Shown: positions 36,701-44,605 of the stretch, one piece after another | Layout: each line of letters starts with the position of its first letter | How positions within the stretch are numbered: the stretch's first letter is position 1 | DNA from: Stomorhina lunata | Lineage: Eukaryota > Arthropoda > Insecta > Diptera > Rhiniidae | Length of the DNA stretch: 64,000 nt | Reading direction: 5' to 3' | Assembly: GCA_933228675.1 (NCBI GenBank) | Contig: OW121743.1 | Coordinates: 93,931,998 to 93,995,997 of the forward strand | Notes under the pieces: generated by a model | The model's database searches: none | Seen by the model: the letters and a program-made list of their open reading frames with translations, nothing else | What the model was told of the DNA's origin: nothing | Made by a program: the position numbers and the translations under genes

Positions 36701-37009
36701 ATAGTTAATAATAATAAGAAAAATAAATAAATAAATAATTAAATAAAATTAATGCCATAAAAATAACTCACCTGTTTTATTAAGTAACGATAAAATGTTG
36801 GTGGACGTTGTGCTTTGACTGTCTGTCTGCGTCGTTTGCTGGCCCAGCATTAATCCCAACAATAATAGAGTATTAACGAAACCGGTTAACCGAATCTGAT
36901 GGTGGCAGCGCCGATTAAATTTTTTTGGAGTTTTTGGTACCAACATGACGTTGAATGGAATATTTTGTTTGTTTTGATGATGACTTCCTTCTTCTGTTAG
37001 CAAAAACAT
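12304..37009 (-). CDS. Mco1: Multicopper oxidase, Mco1-like, four exons (whole coding span)
   Basis: Multicopper oxidases oxidise a substrate at a type 1 copper and reduce oxygen to water at a trinuclear cluster; insect MCO1 has been assigned ferroxidase or ascorbate-oxidase roles. Joining 36772-37009, 15152-15333, 12773-15088 and 12304-12711 gives about 1,047 codons including stop. All junctions are GT-AG and in phase. All four copper motifs are visible: HWHG near residue 345, HSH near 389, HPFHLHG near 887 and HCHIEFHAEIGM near 958. A signal peptide, two VWC-like cysteine modules and a hydrophobic C-terminal tail suggest an extracellular enzyme held at the membrane. The VWC modules, length and tail favour Mco1 over laccase 2 (straw) or Mco3, but the orthology is from memory. 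Intron 1 is about 21.4 kb and repeat-filled. Start choice is uncertain: Met at 37009 (good CAAAATG context), 36946 or 37075. Confidence 0.85.
12773..15088 (-). CDS. Mco1: Mco1 exon 3: second VWC-like module and main cupredoxin region
   Basis: This 2,316-bp exon is open throughout, starts after TTATTGTAG and ends at a GTATGA donor. It encodes the second cysteine-rich module (CCxxC patterns), then the cupredoxin domains: SIHWHGMHMKENPYMDG, GTHFWHSHTGMQRGDG and, near the end, HPFHLHGNAFRVVG. Between the first and second cupredoxin domains lies an insert of about 120 residues. It has a threonine tract (TTSTTTTTTATTS), a Glu/Asn/Thr-rich low-complexity stretch and a dibasic DRTKR sequence that could be a processing site. 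The insert looks disordered and is the least conserved-looking part of the protein. Confidence 0.93.
15152..15333 (-). CDS. Mco1: Mco1 exon 2: first VWC-like cysteine module
   Basis: This 182-bp exon has acceptor TATTTTCAG and donor GTAAGT. It begins with two bases that complete a codon started in exon 1 (G plus CC, alanine) and ends in phase 0. It encodes ALHSCELNKQGEP and GDFYCDI, with the cysteine spacing of a von Willebrand factor C-like module that continues into exon 3 (SCCGECVRTKC). The intron to exon 3 is 63 bp. Confidence 0.85.
15334..15689. other. Intron DNA next to exon 2, nothing coding
   Basis: Several AAAGCTT-centred motifs (GGAAAGCTTATG and similar) recur at about 15,555-15,625. 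No gene is seen. Confidence 0.4.
15690..18180. repeat. Tandem array B, 32-bp monomers, intron 1
   Basis: The core at about 16,960-17,480 is homogeneous: CTATATAGAAAAATTTTT then GATAAAAAAATTTT, 32 bp per unit. The flanks are degraded. The extra TA in CTATATAG distinguishes it from the other arrays. Confidence 0.95.
18181..19514. other. AT-rich intron DNA, nothing recognised
   Basis: No gene or repeat supported beyond a short ATCATC run near 19,195. Confidence 0.4.
19515..22080 (+). repeat. Tandem array C, 31-bp monomers, intron 1
   Basis: It contains successive sub-blocks: GATAAAAAAATTTTTCTATAG type (19.7-20.3 kb), GAAAGAAATATTTTTC type (20.53-21.06 kb, about 17 copies) and GATAGAAATATTTTTC type (21.06-21.49 kb, about 14 copies). 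A degraded tail runs to 22.08 kb. The last block is the exact reverse complement, monomer for monomer, of array D. Confidence 0.95.
22434..22473 (-). mobile_element. 40-bp ultra-short insertion with target duplication
   Basis: On the minus strand it reads GAGGCCCTATGCTCCACT and ends in AGAAGA. It is flanked by ATGTGAACT at 22425-22433 and 22474-22482, a 9-bp target duplication. Confidence 0.7.
22483..23690. other. AT-rich intron DNA, nothing recognised
   Basis: No gene or repeat supported. Confidence 0.4.
23691..24100. repeat. ACTGA/CAGTA repeat, first copy of a tandem duplication
   Basis: It shares GGATTTGAACCCGGGCAAAT and TTTGCAGTACTAGTACTTT with the next copy at 24.1 kb, then has runs of TCAGTAAATTTTACTGA. 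On the minus strand CCCGGGTTCAAATCC resembles a pol III B box, but no good A box was found. Confidence 0.75.
24158..24591. repeat. Foldback element with ACTGATTACTGA-rich centre
   Basis: The left arm (24158-24287) and right arm (about 24462-24591) are inverted copies of about 125 bp (TACTAGTACTTTTT, GTACTGCACTTCAATTTTCA). The interior consists of short self-complementary CAGTAAATTTTACTGA units. Confidence 0.85.
24780..24825 (+). mobile_element. 46-bp ultra-short insertion with short target duplication
   Basis: It reads GCCCTATGCTCCACTGGGAG and ends AGAAGAAGAAGAAGC. AACAAG flanks it at 24774-24779 and 24826-24831. It belongs to the same family as 22434-22473, in the opposite orientation. Confidence 0.6.
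24832..25869. other. AT-rich intron DNA with residual CAGTAA motifs
   Basis: Nothing coding is seen. Short CAGTAAATATTTACTAATTA-like sequence near 24,907 is left over from the foldback family. Confidence 0.4.
25870..26080. repeat. Degenerate interspersed repeat (CCCTTCACAACCATAGGG family)
   Basis: It starts TACCCTTCACAACCATAGGG and contains GTTTGTGCTGATGTTTGTAA and TCCACATTTGATCCTAG, phrases shared with 42.56 and 49.59 kb. Confidence 0.5.
26082..26124 (-). mobile_element. 43-bp ultra-short insertion with target duplication
   Basis: It is flanked by CCTAGTAT at 26074-26081 and 26125-26132. On the minus strand it starts GCCCTATGC and ends AGAAGAAGAAGA. Confidence 0.65.
26304..26343 (-). mobile_element. 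40-bp ultra-short insertion with 13-bp target duplication
   Basis: It is flanked by ATTTGAACTGAAT (26291-26303) and ATTTGAATTGAAT (26344-26356). It has the same length and ends as 22434-22473. It interrupts a B-box-like sequence context (GGCCCGGGTTCAAATCCC at 26357-26374). Confidence 0.75.
26739..26900 (+). pseudogene. LINE ORF2 C-terminal fragment
   Basis: The frame reads RRGGPKLRWKDQEEE, then KFSKLGL, a TGA stop, NWRIFAQYRSIW and a final TAA at 26898. This is the usual C-terminus of non-LTR retrotransposon reverse-transcriptase proteins (RGRPKLRW..D motif, NWR..A..R..W). It is 5'-truncated and carries an internal stop. Confidence 0.75.
26901..30149. other. AT-rich intron DNA, no gene recognised
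   Basis: A degenerate phrase AAAATGGCTTATCTACA recurs near 27,121, 27,257, 27,292 and 27,799, and inverted near 27,985. GACGGAAAGACGGACACAG near 28,560 looks like a scrap of a fly repeat. The 94-codon ORF at 29007-29291 has no recognisable domain. Confidence 0.4.
30150..30344. repeat. Degraded ~30-bp array fragment
   Basis: TTTTTTATCAAAAATTTTTC-type units precede an arm repeat. Confidence 0.75.
30345..30549 (+). repeat. 'Arm' repeat leading into array D
   Basis: It shares GGGAAATAAAGAAATG, AACTGAAAAATGTTTGTGTG, AACCAACCATCGAAA and TCTTAGTGCAATACACT with 39.88-40.20 kb, in the same orientation, and lacks the middle hairpin section. Confidence 0.85.
30550..36160 (-). repeat. Tandem array D, 31-bp monomers, largest array
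   Basis: The array is diverged up to about 32.2 kb, then strikingly homogeneous to about 35.74 kb, about 110 near-identical copies of CTATAGAAAAATATTTCTAT plus CGAAAATTTTT. It ends in diverged units. The monomer is the reverse complement of that in array C at 21.06-21.49 kb. Homogeneity implies recent amplification or gene conversion. Confidence 0.97.
36161..36771. other. AT-rich intron DNA next to exon 1
   Basis: Short repeats of AGTACTTTTTTA and AGTA-rich phrases occur near 36.23-36.4 kb. No gene is seen. Confidence 0.4.
36772..37009 (-). CDS. Mco1: Mco1 exon 1: signal peptide
   Basis: The exon encodes a basic N-terminal region, a hydrophobic core (FVNTLLLLGLMLG) and a Gln/Thr-rich segment. 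It ends at ACAG|GTGAGT in the phase required by exon 2, although that exon is 21.4 kb away. The Met at 37009 has CAAAATG context; the Met at 36946 would give a signal peptide of more usual length; an upstream in-frame Met lies at 37075. The link to exon 2 rests on phase and on the need for a secretion signal, and no other candidate was found in the intron. Confidence 0.7.
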
Positions 37010-37075
37010 TTTGACATAATTATCAAAATTATTACTTTTTTTTTGTTTATTAATGAAACCACAAAAATAACACAA

Positions 37076-37690
37076 TTGACAGTTAAATGACTTTTAAATT
37101 TGTTATTTTTTTTTGTGGGGAAGAAATAATTTATTTGACTGCAAAGAAATTAAAATAAATTTTTATTATTTTATTTTTGTTTATTTAATCTGTTCTATTA
37201 TAATAATTAATTAGGATAATTTTTTTGTGGCATTTTTTAGTAGTAAAAAATTTAAAAAATTCGTTTTGCTAAACGGCTTTAATTTGTTAAAATCTTTTTT
37301 GAATTTGAATTTGTTAATTGTCACGTATGCCAGCTTAAGATAATTAAACTTAAGTTTTTGAACAAATGAATATTTTTAAGTACGTCATTATAAGTTGTGG
37401 GATTTTGAATAATTATTTGGTTTTTAAAAACAAATTGATTAAGTTTTAAACTATGATTATTTGTGTGTACTAGTTTTGGCATGCGTACATTGATTTGTTG
37501 ATTGGTTTGAAACATTTAATAACTTTAATACACTTCACTAAAAATGTTAAATATCTACCAAACACTTAACAAGTTTACCTTAAGTTTTAGAGACATGCCT
37601 ATGCTAGTTTTTATTTTTTTATATTTCCGGCAGAGGATCTGATATGGGAGCTAGGGTCAATTGTGGAAAAGTTTTCCTTATCAACAAATT
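37076..37690. other. Region upstream of Mco1 exon 1
   Basis: The Mco1 promoter or 5' UTR should lie here or further right, but no core promoter motif is convincing. GATATGGGAGCTAGGGTC near 37.64 kb belongs to the common fly repeat family. Confidence 0.3.
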
Positions 37691-38102
37691 TTGTTTTTAT
37701 CAAAAAAATAAACAGTTATTTCAATGATAAATATTTATATGTAATAAATTAGGATCCTAGAGCAATACACTTATATAAAACTATCGAAAATTTTTCGATA
37801 TTTTAAACTGTGTTATAAAAAAAAAATTCTAATAAACGTTTTTTTTATAGAAAATTTTATAAAGAAAACGTTTTGATAAAACAAATGTCTACGGATGTCT
37901 ATTCAATTTTTTTCTATCTATCATGGCTTTTATGCTCGTATTCGATAAAAAAAATTTTGTATAGAAGCATTTTTTTATGGAAAAATTTTTTTAAATACAA
38001 TTTTTCTATAGAAACATTTTTTTCTTGAATTTTTTTTCCGAAAATTTTTCTATAGAAACATATTTTTTTTACCTAAAATTTTTTACCGAATGTTTTTTTA
38101 TA
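37691..38102. repeat. Arm remnant and diverged array
   Basis: ATGTAATAAATTAGGATCCT and AGAGCAATACACT (37,739-37,771) match the 3' end of the arm. Diverged TTTTCTATAGAAACATTTTT units then follow up to the dimeric insertion. Confidence 0.65.
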
Positions 38103-38111
38103 GAAAAACTT

Positions 38112-39268
38112 GACTCGAACCCACGACCATCAACATAAATTCTGGTTCAACTAAAATTAATTTCTTTCAATTAAATTGCATGGGCACCGCGATTTACATG
38201 TTTTCATTAACTCTTTCAAGTTGATACTAAATTCAAATTTGCATTAACGTAAAAGAATAAACAGAAACTTGTCAAAACAAAAATCTTTGTCTTCATTACC
38301 AGCTGATAGTTGGTTAAAGTACAAAGTAAATGTAGATTAATAAAGGATAGGAATACAAAAACATAAAGGAAAACACTATGGTGGATAAGTTCGTCTAACT
38401 GAATCGATCATATGGTCATAGGTGAAATAGAAATGAGTGTTAATATAATTCTCGTTTTCAATTTCGCTTAAGAATTCAGTTAAATAGATGATCTTAACTA
38501 CTGGCATCTAACAGTTGGTGACACAGTGTGCTGATGAAGTCCGTAGCGGGACAGAAAATGCAGCATTCCACACTGCTAAGTGTCACATAGTTTTTTCAGT
38601 ATTCCTAAAATTTATTCATCTAATTTAAAAATCATAAATTAAAAAAAAAAAAAATAATTTATGACATGAACCTGAGCCCGACTCGAACCCACGACCATCA
38701 ACATAAATTCTGGTTCAACTAAAATTAATTTCTTTCAATTAAATTGCATGGGCACCGCGATTTACATGTTTTCATTAACTCTTTCAAGTTGATACTAAAT
38801 TCAAATTTGCATTAACGTAAAAGAATAAACAGAAACTTGTCAAAACAAAAATCTTTGTCTTCATTACCAGCTGATAGTTGGTTAAAGTACAAAGTAAATG
38901 TAGATTAATAAAGGATAGGAATACAAAAACATAAAGGAAAAAACTATGGTGGATAAGTTCGTCTAACTGAATCGATCATATGGTCATAGGTGAAATAGAA
39001 ATGAGTGTTAATATAATTCTCGTTTTCAATTTCGCTTAAGAATTCAGTTAAATAGATGATCTTAACTACTGGCATCTAACAGTTGGTGACACAGTGTGCT
39101 GATGAAGTCCGTAGCGGGACAGAAAATGCAGCATTCCACATTGCTAAGTGTCACATAGTTTTTTTCAGTATTCCTAAAATTTATTCATCTAATTTAAAAA
39201 TCATAAATTAAAAAAAAAAATAATTTATGACATGAACCTGAGCCCGACTCGAACCCACGACCATCAAC
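38112..39268. mobile_element. Dimeric 567-bp repeat inserted in the array
   Basis: Two almost identical tandem copies (period 568, then 566) are followed by a third partial copy of 23 bp, which starts GACTCGAACCCACGACCAT. The whole is flanked by GAAAAACTT at 38103-38111 and 39269-39277, a 9-bp target duplication. On the minus strand the 23-mer contains GGTTCGAGTC, a perfect pol III B-box match, but no A box is evident. No ORF of note exists. Confidence 0.85.
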
Positions 39269-39277
39269 GAAAAACTT

Positions 39278-39535
39278 TTTGGTGAAAATTTTTATGTAGA
39301 AAAATATTTTTTATAGAAAAAATTTTTTATCTAACATTTCTCTATAGAATTTTTTTTTTAACGAACATTTTTCTATAGAAATTATTTATTAAAAATTTTT
39401 CTATAGAAATTTTTTTTCCCATAAAATAATTAATAAATAGAAACATATTTTTCTTTTTACCTAAAAGTTTTTTACCGAATATTTTTTTATAGAAAAATTT
39501 TTTGGTGAAAATTTTTATGTAGAAAAATATTTTTT
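39278..39535. repeat. Array segment with ~220-bp higher-order unit
   Basis: It shares TTTTTTATCTAACATTTCTC and the following 200 bp with 40.21-40.44 kb. It is the continuation of the array broken by the dimeric insertion. Confidence 0.8.
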
Positions 39536-39761
39536 AAAAGGTTTATCAAAATTTGGGACATCAAACATTTAATTAAAAAGTTTTACTGTAGTGTATTGCA
39601 CTAAGAATCCCAATTTATTACAATTATTTATTATTGTAATAAATAGTTTTTTGATAAAACCAAAAAATGTTGGTGGGGAAACCTTTCCTCGACGCGTTTC
39701 GATGGTTGGTAAAACTTTTTAATTAAATGTTTGATGTCCCAAATTTTGATAAACCTTTTAA
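39534..39761. repeat. 53-bp perfect inverted repeat around an inverted arm copy
   Basis: The arms are 39534-39586 and 39709-39761, with a loop of 122 bp. The loop holds the arm repeat on the minus strand, including its hairpin (39616-39641) and the CTCGACGCGTTTCGATGG block. Confidence 0.9.
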
Positions 39762-39870
39762 TAAATATACGGCTGCACATGTGCCAAGCTTTAAAATAAA
39801 CTTTTGTTTATTTAAATCTTTCTTTGAACCCCCTTTATAGCACTTTTGTCTTAGTCGCCAACAAAGCAAC
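39762..39870. other. Short single-copy spacer
   Basis: Nothing recognised. Confidence 0.3.
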
Positions 39871-40200
39871 AACAAAAGTGTGGGAAATAAAGAAATGATA
39901 AAACTGAAAAATGTTTGTGTGTTTCTGTTCGGATGATAATCTGCGCTTTATGTTGATATTTGTTGGACACAATAATAATAATTCGTATTTATTCAGTCCC
40001 TCAAATTATACATAATGTGAGGTTTTCGCTCTGTCTAGAATTAGGGATAATCCTCCTGATGAGATGGTCTAACCAACCATCGCGTCGAGGAAAGGTTTCC
40101 CCACCAACATTTTTTGGTTTTATCAAAAAACTATTTATTACAATAATAAATAATTGTAATAAATTGGGATTCTTAGTGCAATACACTACAGTAAAACTTT
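39871..40200 (+). repeat. 'Arm' repeat, longest copy
   Basis: It runs GGGAAATAAAGAAATG, GAGGTTTTCGCTCTGTCTAG, GATAATCCTCCTGATGAGAT, AACCAACCATCGCGTCGAGG, a hairpin (40136-40161) and CTTAGTGCAATACACTACAG, then leads directly into the array. Confidence 0.9.
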
Positions 40201-41375
40201 TTAATAAAATATTTTTTATAGAAAAAATTTTTTATCTAACATTTCTCTATAGAAAATTTTTTTAACGAACATTTTTCTATAGAAATTATTTATTTAAAAT
40301 TTTTCTATAGAAATTTTTTTCCCATAAAATAATTGATAAATAGAAACATATTTTTCTTTTTACCTAAAAGTTTTTTACCGAATATTTTTTTATAGAAAAA
40401 TTTTTTAGTGAAAATTTTTATGTAGAAAAATATTCTTTATAGAAAAGATTTTTTATCTAACATTTCTCTATAGAATTTTTTTTTTAACGAACATTTTTCT
40501 ATAGAAATTATTTATTAAAAATTTTTCTATAGAAATTTTTTTTCAATAATATTTCTATAGAAAATTGTGCTATCAAAAATTTTTCTATAGAAAACTTTGC
40601 TATCAAAAATTTTTGTATAGAAAAATTATTTTATTGAAAATTTTTCTATAGAAAAATTTTTTATCGAAAATTTTTCTATAGAAACATTTTTTTATCGAAA
40701 AATAAAAAAAAATTTTCTATGAAAATTTTTCGATAAAAAAAATTTTTCTATAGAAAAATTTTCGATAAAAAAATTTTTCTACAGAAAAATTTCCGATAAA
40801 AAAATTTTTCTTCAGAAAAATATTCGATAAAAATTTTAGATATCGGAAAATTTACTAACCAAATTTTTTTATTGAAAAATTTTCAATAGTTTTACGATAG
40901 AAAAATTTTTCTATAGAAAAATTTTCGATAAAAATATTTTTTTATTGGAAATTTTTTTATTAAATCTTTTCTGTAATAAATTTTTTGTTAAAATTTTTTT
41001 ATAGAACATATTTTTATTAAAAGTTTTTCAATAGTAAATTTTATTAACAAAAATTTCTATATAACAGTTTTTATCAAAACTTTTCTATAGGAAATTTTTC
41101 TGTATAAATATTTTTTATAAGAAATTTTTTTATAGAACCTTTTTTGAAAATTTTTCTAGAGAAAATATATATATTTTTTTTTGGAAAATTTTTTTATCAA
41201 AAACTTTTCGATAGAAAAATATTTTAATCAAAAAATTCCTATAAAAATAAATTTTTGTCGAAAAATTTTAAGAAGACAAATATTTTTATCCAAAATTTTT
41301 CTATAAATTTATTTTTTATTGAAAATATTTCTATAAGAAAATAGTTTTATCTAAAAAATATTTATACAGAGAATT
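40201..41375. repeat. Tandem array F, ~30-bp units with ~221-bp higher-order repeat
   Basis: The higher-order copies start at about 40,233 and 40,454. Monomer units then become TATCAAAAATTTTTCTATAG and later switch to GATAAAAAAATTTTTC. Confidence 0.9.
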
Positions 41376-41399
41376 TTAAAATTGTTGAATTTTGAACAA

Positions 41400-41715
41400 T
41401 GCTTACAAAAATAAAAGTGTCGTGGTAGCAATGTTTGTGATTATATTGCTCTGTTCTCCCGAACCGTGTGTTTTGTTTCTATTAATTGGAGTTTGATTTT
41501 GTTTCGCGTATATTTGGTCATAGTTTTTTCTCAACTAAAAGCTTTAATACTTATTTTCACGAGTTTTTTTAATGATCGTGATGTATATGTTTTCAAAAAG
41601 TCTTCGGCTTCTGGTGGTATGGGCTTTCTATGTTTTCGGATCGAACCCAAGGTGAATATGACATGTTATCCTTAGTGGTCGAAGTTCTAACCAACTAACC
41701 CACAGCACCTACCCA
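41400..41715 (-). repeat. tRNA-derived SINE-like tail
   Basis: On the minus strand, from 41708, the head carries an A-box-like TGGGTTAGTTGG (41702-41691; one mismatch to TRGYNNARNNGG) and a B box GGTTCGATCC (41647-41638; full match). These are in the order and at positions of a tRNA gene with a slightly long variable region. The body (AGCCCATACCACCAGAAGCC type) also occurs at 44.61-44.70 kb. It is not a functional tRNA: the acceptor stem does not pair. Confidence 0.65.
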
Positions 41716-42555
41716 TAAATAAATGTTATTGTGAATAGCTTAAATATTTAAACTAACTATTGTAGGGTATAATATAGTCACATTTTACCAATTTTAATTT
41801 CTTATTTATTTTAAATTGCGTGATTTCACTGATGCATGTTAAGTATTTTTGTATCTATAATTTGTTTGCTCATTAAAATTCAATTTATTTATAAATTTAA
41901 AATCATAAAGAGTTTAAAGGATTCGCCGTTGTTGGCAAATAATTTATTGTTGTTTTACACATGCAGATCAGTTTCGTTTAAAGCCATGACATATCTACAA
42001 ATTGGTCGAAAGGTTAAAGTAAAAAAAATGTTAACAAAAAAAAAAAAAAAAGACTTGTAGCCTTAATTAAAAAAAATTATTAACAATCAAGAACATGTTT
42101 TATTGGTGAAATAATTAATTATAGACATACTTTTAACAACTTCATAGAAAAGATTGCAAATCTAACAAGACTCTGTCTTATTTATCACGACTGGCTTCAA
42201 AATCAGACAGACAAATTGTGCGAAATTTTGTTAATTATAGTCTTTTTGCGGTTTATTAATTTTTATTTATCAATTCTTTGAAAATTATTATTTATTTGTT
42301 TGCTTTAAATTTTTTCAATATAAAAAGCAGCTGTTTTAAAGTTATGCTAAAACAATTTTTTATAAATAAAAATACACAATTAATTAAATTGTTATGGATT
42401 TATGTTTTATTTATTTTGTTGCTTTTGTTATTATATTTATCTTTTATATCCCATTAACATATAAACACATTTTTCAATATTTTTCAAAAGATATGTAAAT
42501 TTTTATACAAATAATTTTTGTATTTATTTGTACTCGTATGAATAGTTTTGTATTT
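41716..42555. other. AT-rich DNA, nothing recognised
   Basis: GTAGGGTATAATATAGTC at 41,763 is an end-like phrase of the common fly repeat. Nothing coding is seen. Confidence 0.4.
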
Positions 42556-42680
42556 ATACCCTACACCAGCATTGGTGGGAAGGGTATACAAATTGCTGAT
42601 GTACGCAACTCATAGAAATATTGGTCTTAAGACCCACCAGAATCACTTTCTAAGTTGATTTAGTATCAAAATTGGTCTCA
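42556..42680. repeat. Common fly interspersed repeat, 5' end
   Basis: It starts TACCCTACACCAGCATTGGT and continues GAAATATTGGTCTTAAGACC. I recognise this as a widespread calyptrate repeat end; it runs directly into an array. Confidence 0.55.
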
Positions 42681-42689
42681 AGAGCATTT

Positions 42690-43685
42690 TTTCTTTCAAA
42701 ATTTTTTTTTTTAGAAAATTTTTCTGTAGAAAAATATTTCTATCAGAAAATTTTCTATATAAAAATATTTTATCGAAAAATTTTATTTAGAAAAATATTT
42801 TTTATCGAAAAATTTTCTTTAGAAAACAATTTTTATTGAAAATTTTTTTTATAGAAAATTTTTTTGAGAAAACTTTCCGATAGAAAAATATTTTAATGGA
42901 AGATTTTCACAGAAAAATATTTTTGATAAAAAATTTTCTTAAAAAATAATTTTTTCCGAAATTTTTTTTTGAAAATTTTTTGATCGAAAAATATTTTAAT
43001 CGACGATTTTCACAAAAAAAAATATTTTAATCGAAAAATTTTCTACATAATTTTAATCGAAAATTCTTTTTGAGGAAATTTTTTGAAAGAAAAATATTTC
43101 CATCGAAAATTTTTACAGAAAAGTATTTTTATAGAAAAATTTTCTAATTTTCAAAGAAATGTATTTTAATTAAAAAGTTTTCTATAAAAAAATGTTTGTA
43201 TCGAAAATATCTTAAAAAAATATTTTTTTATCTAAATTTTCTACAGAATTTTTTTTTTTTTTATCAAAAATTTTTCTTTAGAAAATTTTTTTATCAAAAA
43301 TTTTTCTATAGAAAATTTTTTTATCGAAAATTTTTCTATGGAAAATTTTTTTATCAAAAATTTTTCTATAGAAAATTTTTTTATCAAAAATTTTTCTATA
43401 GAAAATTTTTTTATCGAAAATTTTTCTATAGAAAATTTTTTATCAAATATTGTTCTACAGAAAATGTTTTATCAAATATTTTTCTATAGAAAATTTTTTT
43501 TATCAAAAAATTTTCTATATAAACTTTTTTTTATCAAAAATTTTTCTTTAGAAAACTTTTTTACCACAAATTTTCTTTAGAAAACTTTTTTATCAAAAAT
43601 TTTTCTTTGGAAATTTTTTTTATCAAAAACTTTTCTATAGAAAATTTTTTTATCAAAAATTTTTTTATAGAAAATCTTTTTATTA
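42690..43685. repeat. Tandem array G, ~30-bp monomers
   Basis: TTTTTCTATAGAAAATTTTT plus TTATCAAAA units, homogeneous at 43.26-43.50 kb with 30-bp period. The 97-codon ORF here (FFYRKFFYQK repeats) exists only because 30 is divisible by three. Confidence 0.92.
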
Positions 43686-43950
43686 ATGTAACAGATCAAT
43701 TTATTGATAAAAAGCCAAAAAATGTTTGCGGAGAAACCAAATTCCTCGACGCGTTTCGATGGTTGGTTAAGCCATCTCTTCAGGAGGATTATCCCCAATT
43801 TAGACAGAACGAAAACCTCGCATTATTACTAAATTTACAAACATAACTATTAAGAATTATGTTCATAAACCAAAAGTAAAAGCGTAGATTATCGACTGAA
43901 CAAAAACAAAAATTTTTCAGTTTTCATCTACCTTCACTTCCCACATCCTT
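43686..43950 (-). repeat. 'Arm' repeat, inverted copy
   Basis: Reverse-complemented it carries GGGATAATCCTCCTGAAGAG, AACCAACCATCGAAACGCGT and half of the hairpin, then joins array G. It lies head-to-head with the next copy. Confidence 0.85.
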
Positions 43951-44160
43951 GTAGTAATAATGCGAGGTTTTCGATCTGTCTAAATTGGGGATAATCCTCC
44001 TGAAGAGATGGCTTAACCAAATGGCTTCTCCGCAAACATTTTTTGGCTTTTTATCAATAAATTGATCTGTTACATTAATAAATAAATGTAACAGGTTTGG
44101 GATCAAATATTCTTCTTTTTGAATAATATTTACATCCCGACTATTTTGTTATTTTTTGAA
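43951..44160 (+). repeat. 'Arm' repeat leading into array H
   Basis: It shares GATAATCCTCCTGAAGAG and the hairpin (44068-44093) with the copy at 1-180, and the same end GACTATTTTGTTATTTTTTG. A short deletion removes the CGAAACGCGTC block. Confidence 0.85.
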
Positions 44161-44605
44161 AATCTTTTTATCAAAAATTTTTTTATCAAAAATTTTTCTT
44201 TAGAAAATTTTTTATGAAAAATTTTTCTTTAGAAAAATTTTTTATCAAAAATTTTTCTATATAAAACTTTTTTATCAAAAATTTTTCTATAGAAAATTTT
44301 TTTTATCAAAAATTTTTCTATAGAAAACTTTTTTATCAAAAATGTTTCTTTAGAAAATCTTTTTTATCGAAAATTTTTCTATATAAAAGTTTTTTAGTAA
44401 AAATTTTTCTATAGAAATTTTTTTTTATTAAAATTTTTTCTCTAGAGAATTTTTTTATCAAAAATTTTTCTATAGAAAATTGTTTTATCAAAAATTTTTT
44501 TATAGAAAATTTCTTTATCAAAAATTTTTATAAACAAAGTTCTTTTATCAAACATTTTTCAACAGAATTTTTTTTTATTAAAATTAAAAAAAAAATTCTA
44601 TAGAA
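44161..44605. repeat. Tandem array H, ~30-bp monomers
   Basis: TTTTTTATCAAAAATTTTTC and TATAGAAAA units of the same type as array G. Confidence 0.9.

Larger units (their letters stand above)
15334..36771 (-). other. Mco1: Mco1 intron 1, 21.4 kb, filled with repeats
   Basis: The intron runs from GTGAGT (36766-36771) to TTTTCAG ahead of exon 2. It holds three large tandem arrays (15.7-18.2, 19.5-22.1 and 30.2-36.2 kb), an ACTGA foldback, a LINE 3' end, four ultra-short insertions and AT-rich DNA with no convincing nested gene. The gene's other introns are 61-63 bp. Confidence 0.7.

Noticed and set aside
38112..39268. LTR retrotransposon with 567-bp LTRs
   Set aside because: The two copies are directly adjacent with no internal region, TG...CA ends or primer-binding site.
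41636..41708. Functional tRNA gene on the minus strand
   Set aside because: A and B boxes are present, but the acceptor and anticodon stems do not pair; a SINE head explains it better.
43196..43580. ORFs of 97 and 80 codons with FFYRKFFYQK-type repeats
   Set aside because: They lie in the 30-bp array; a period divisible by three keeps a frame open by arithmetic. The same holds for ORFs at 17543-17788, 31896-32111, 44336-44521, 50462-50692 and 54788-54982.
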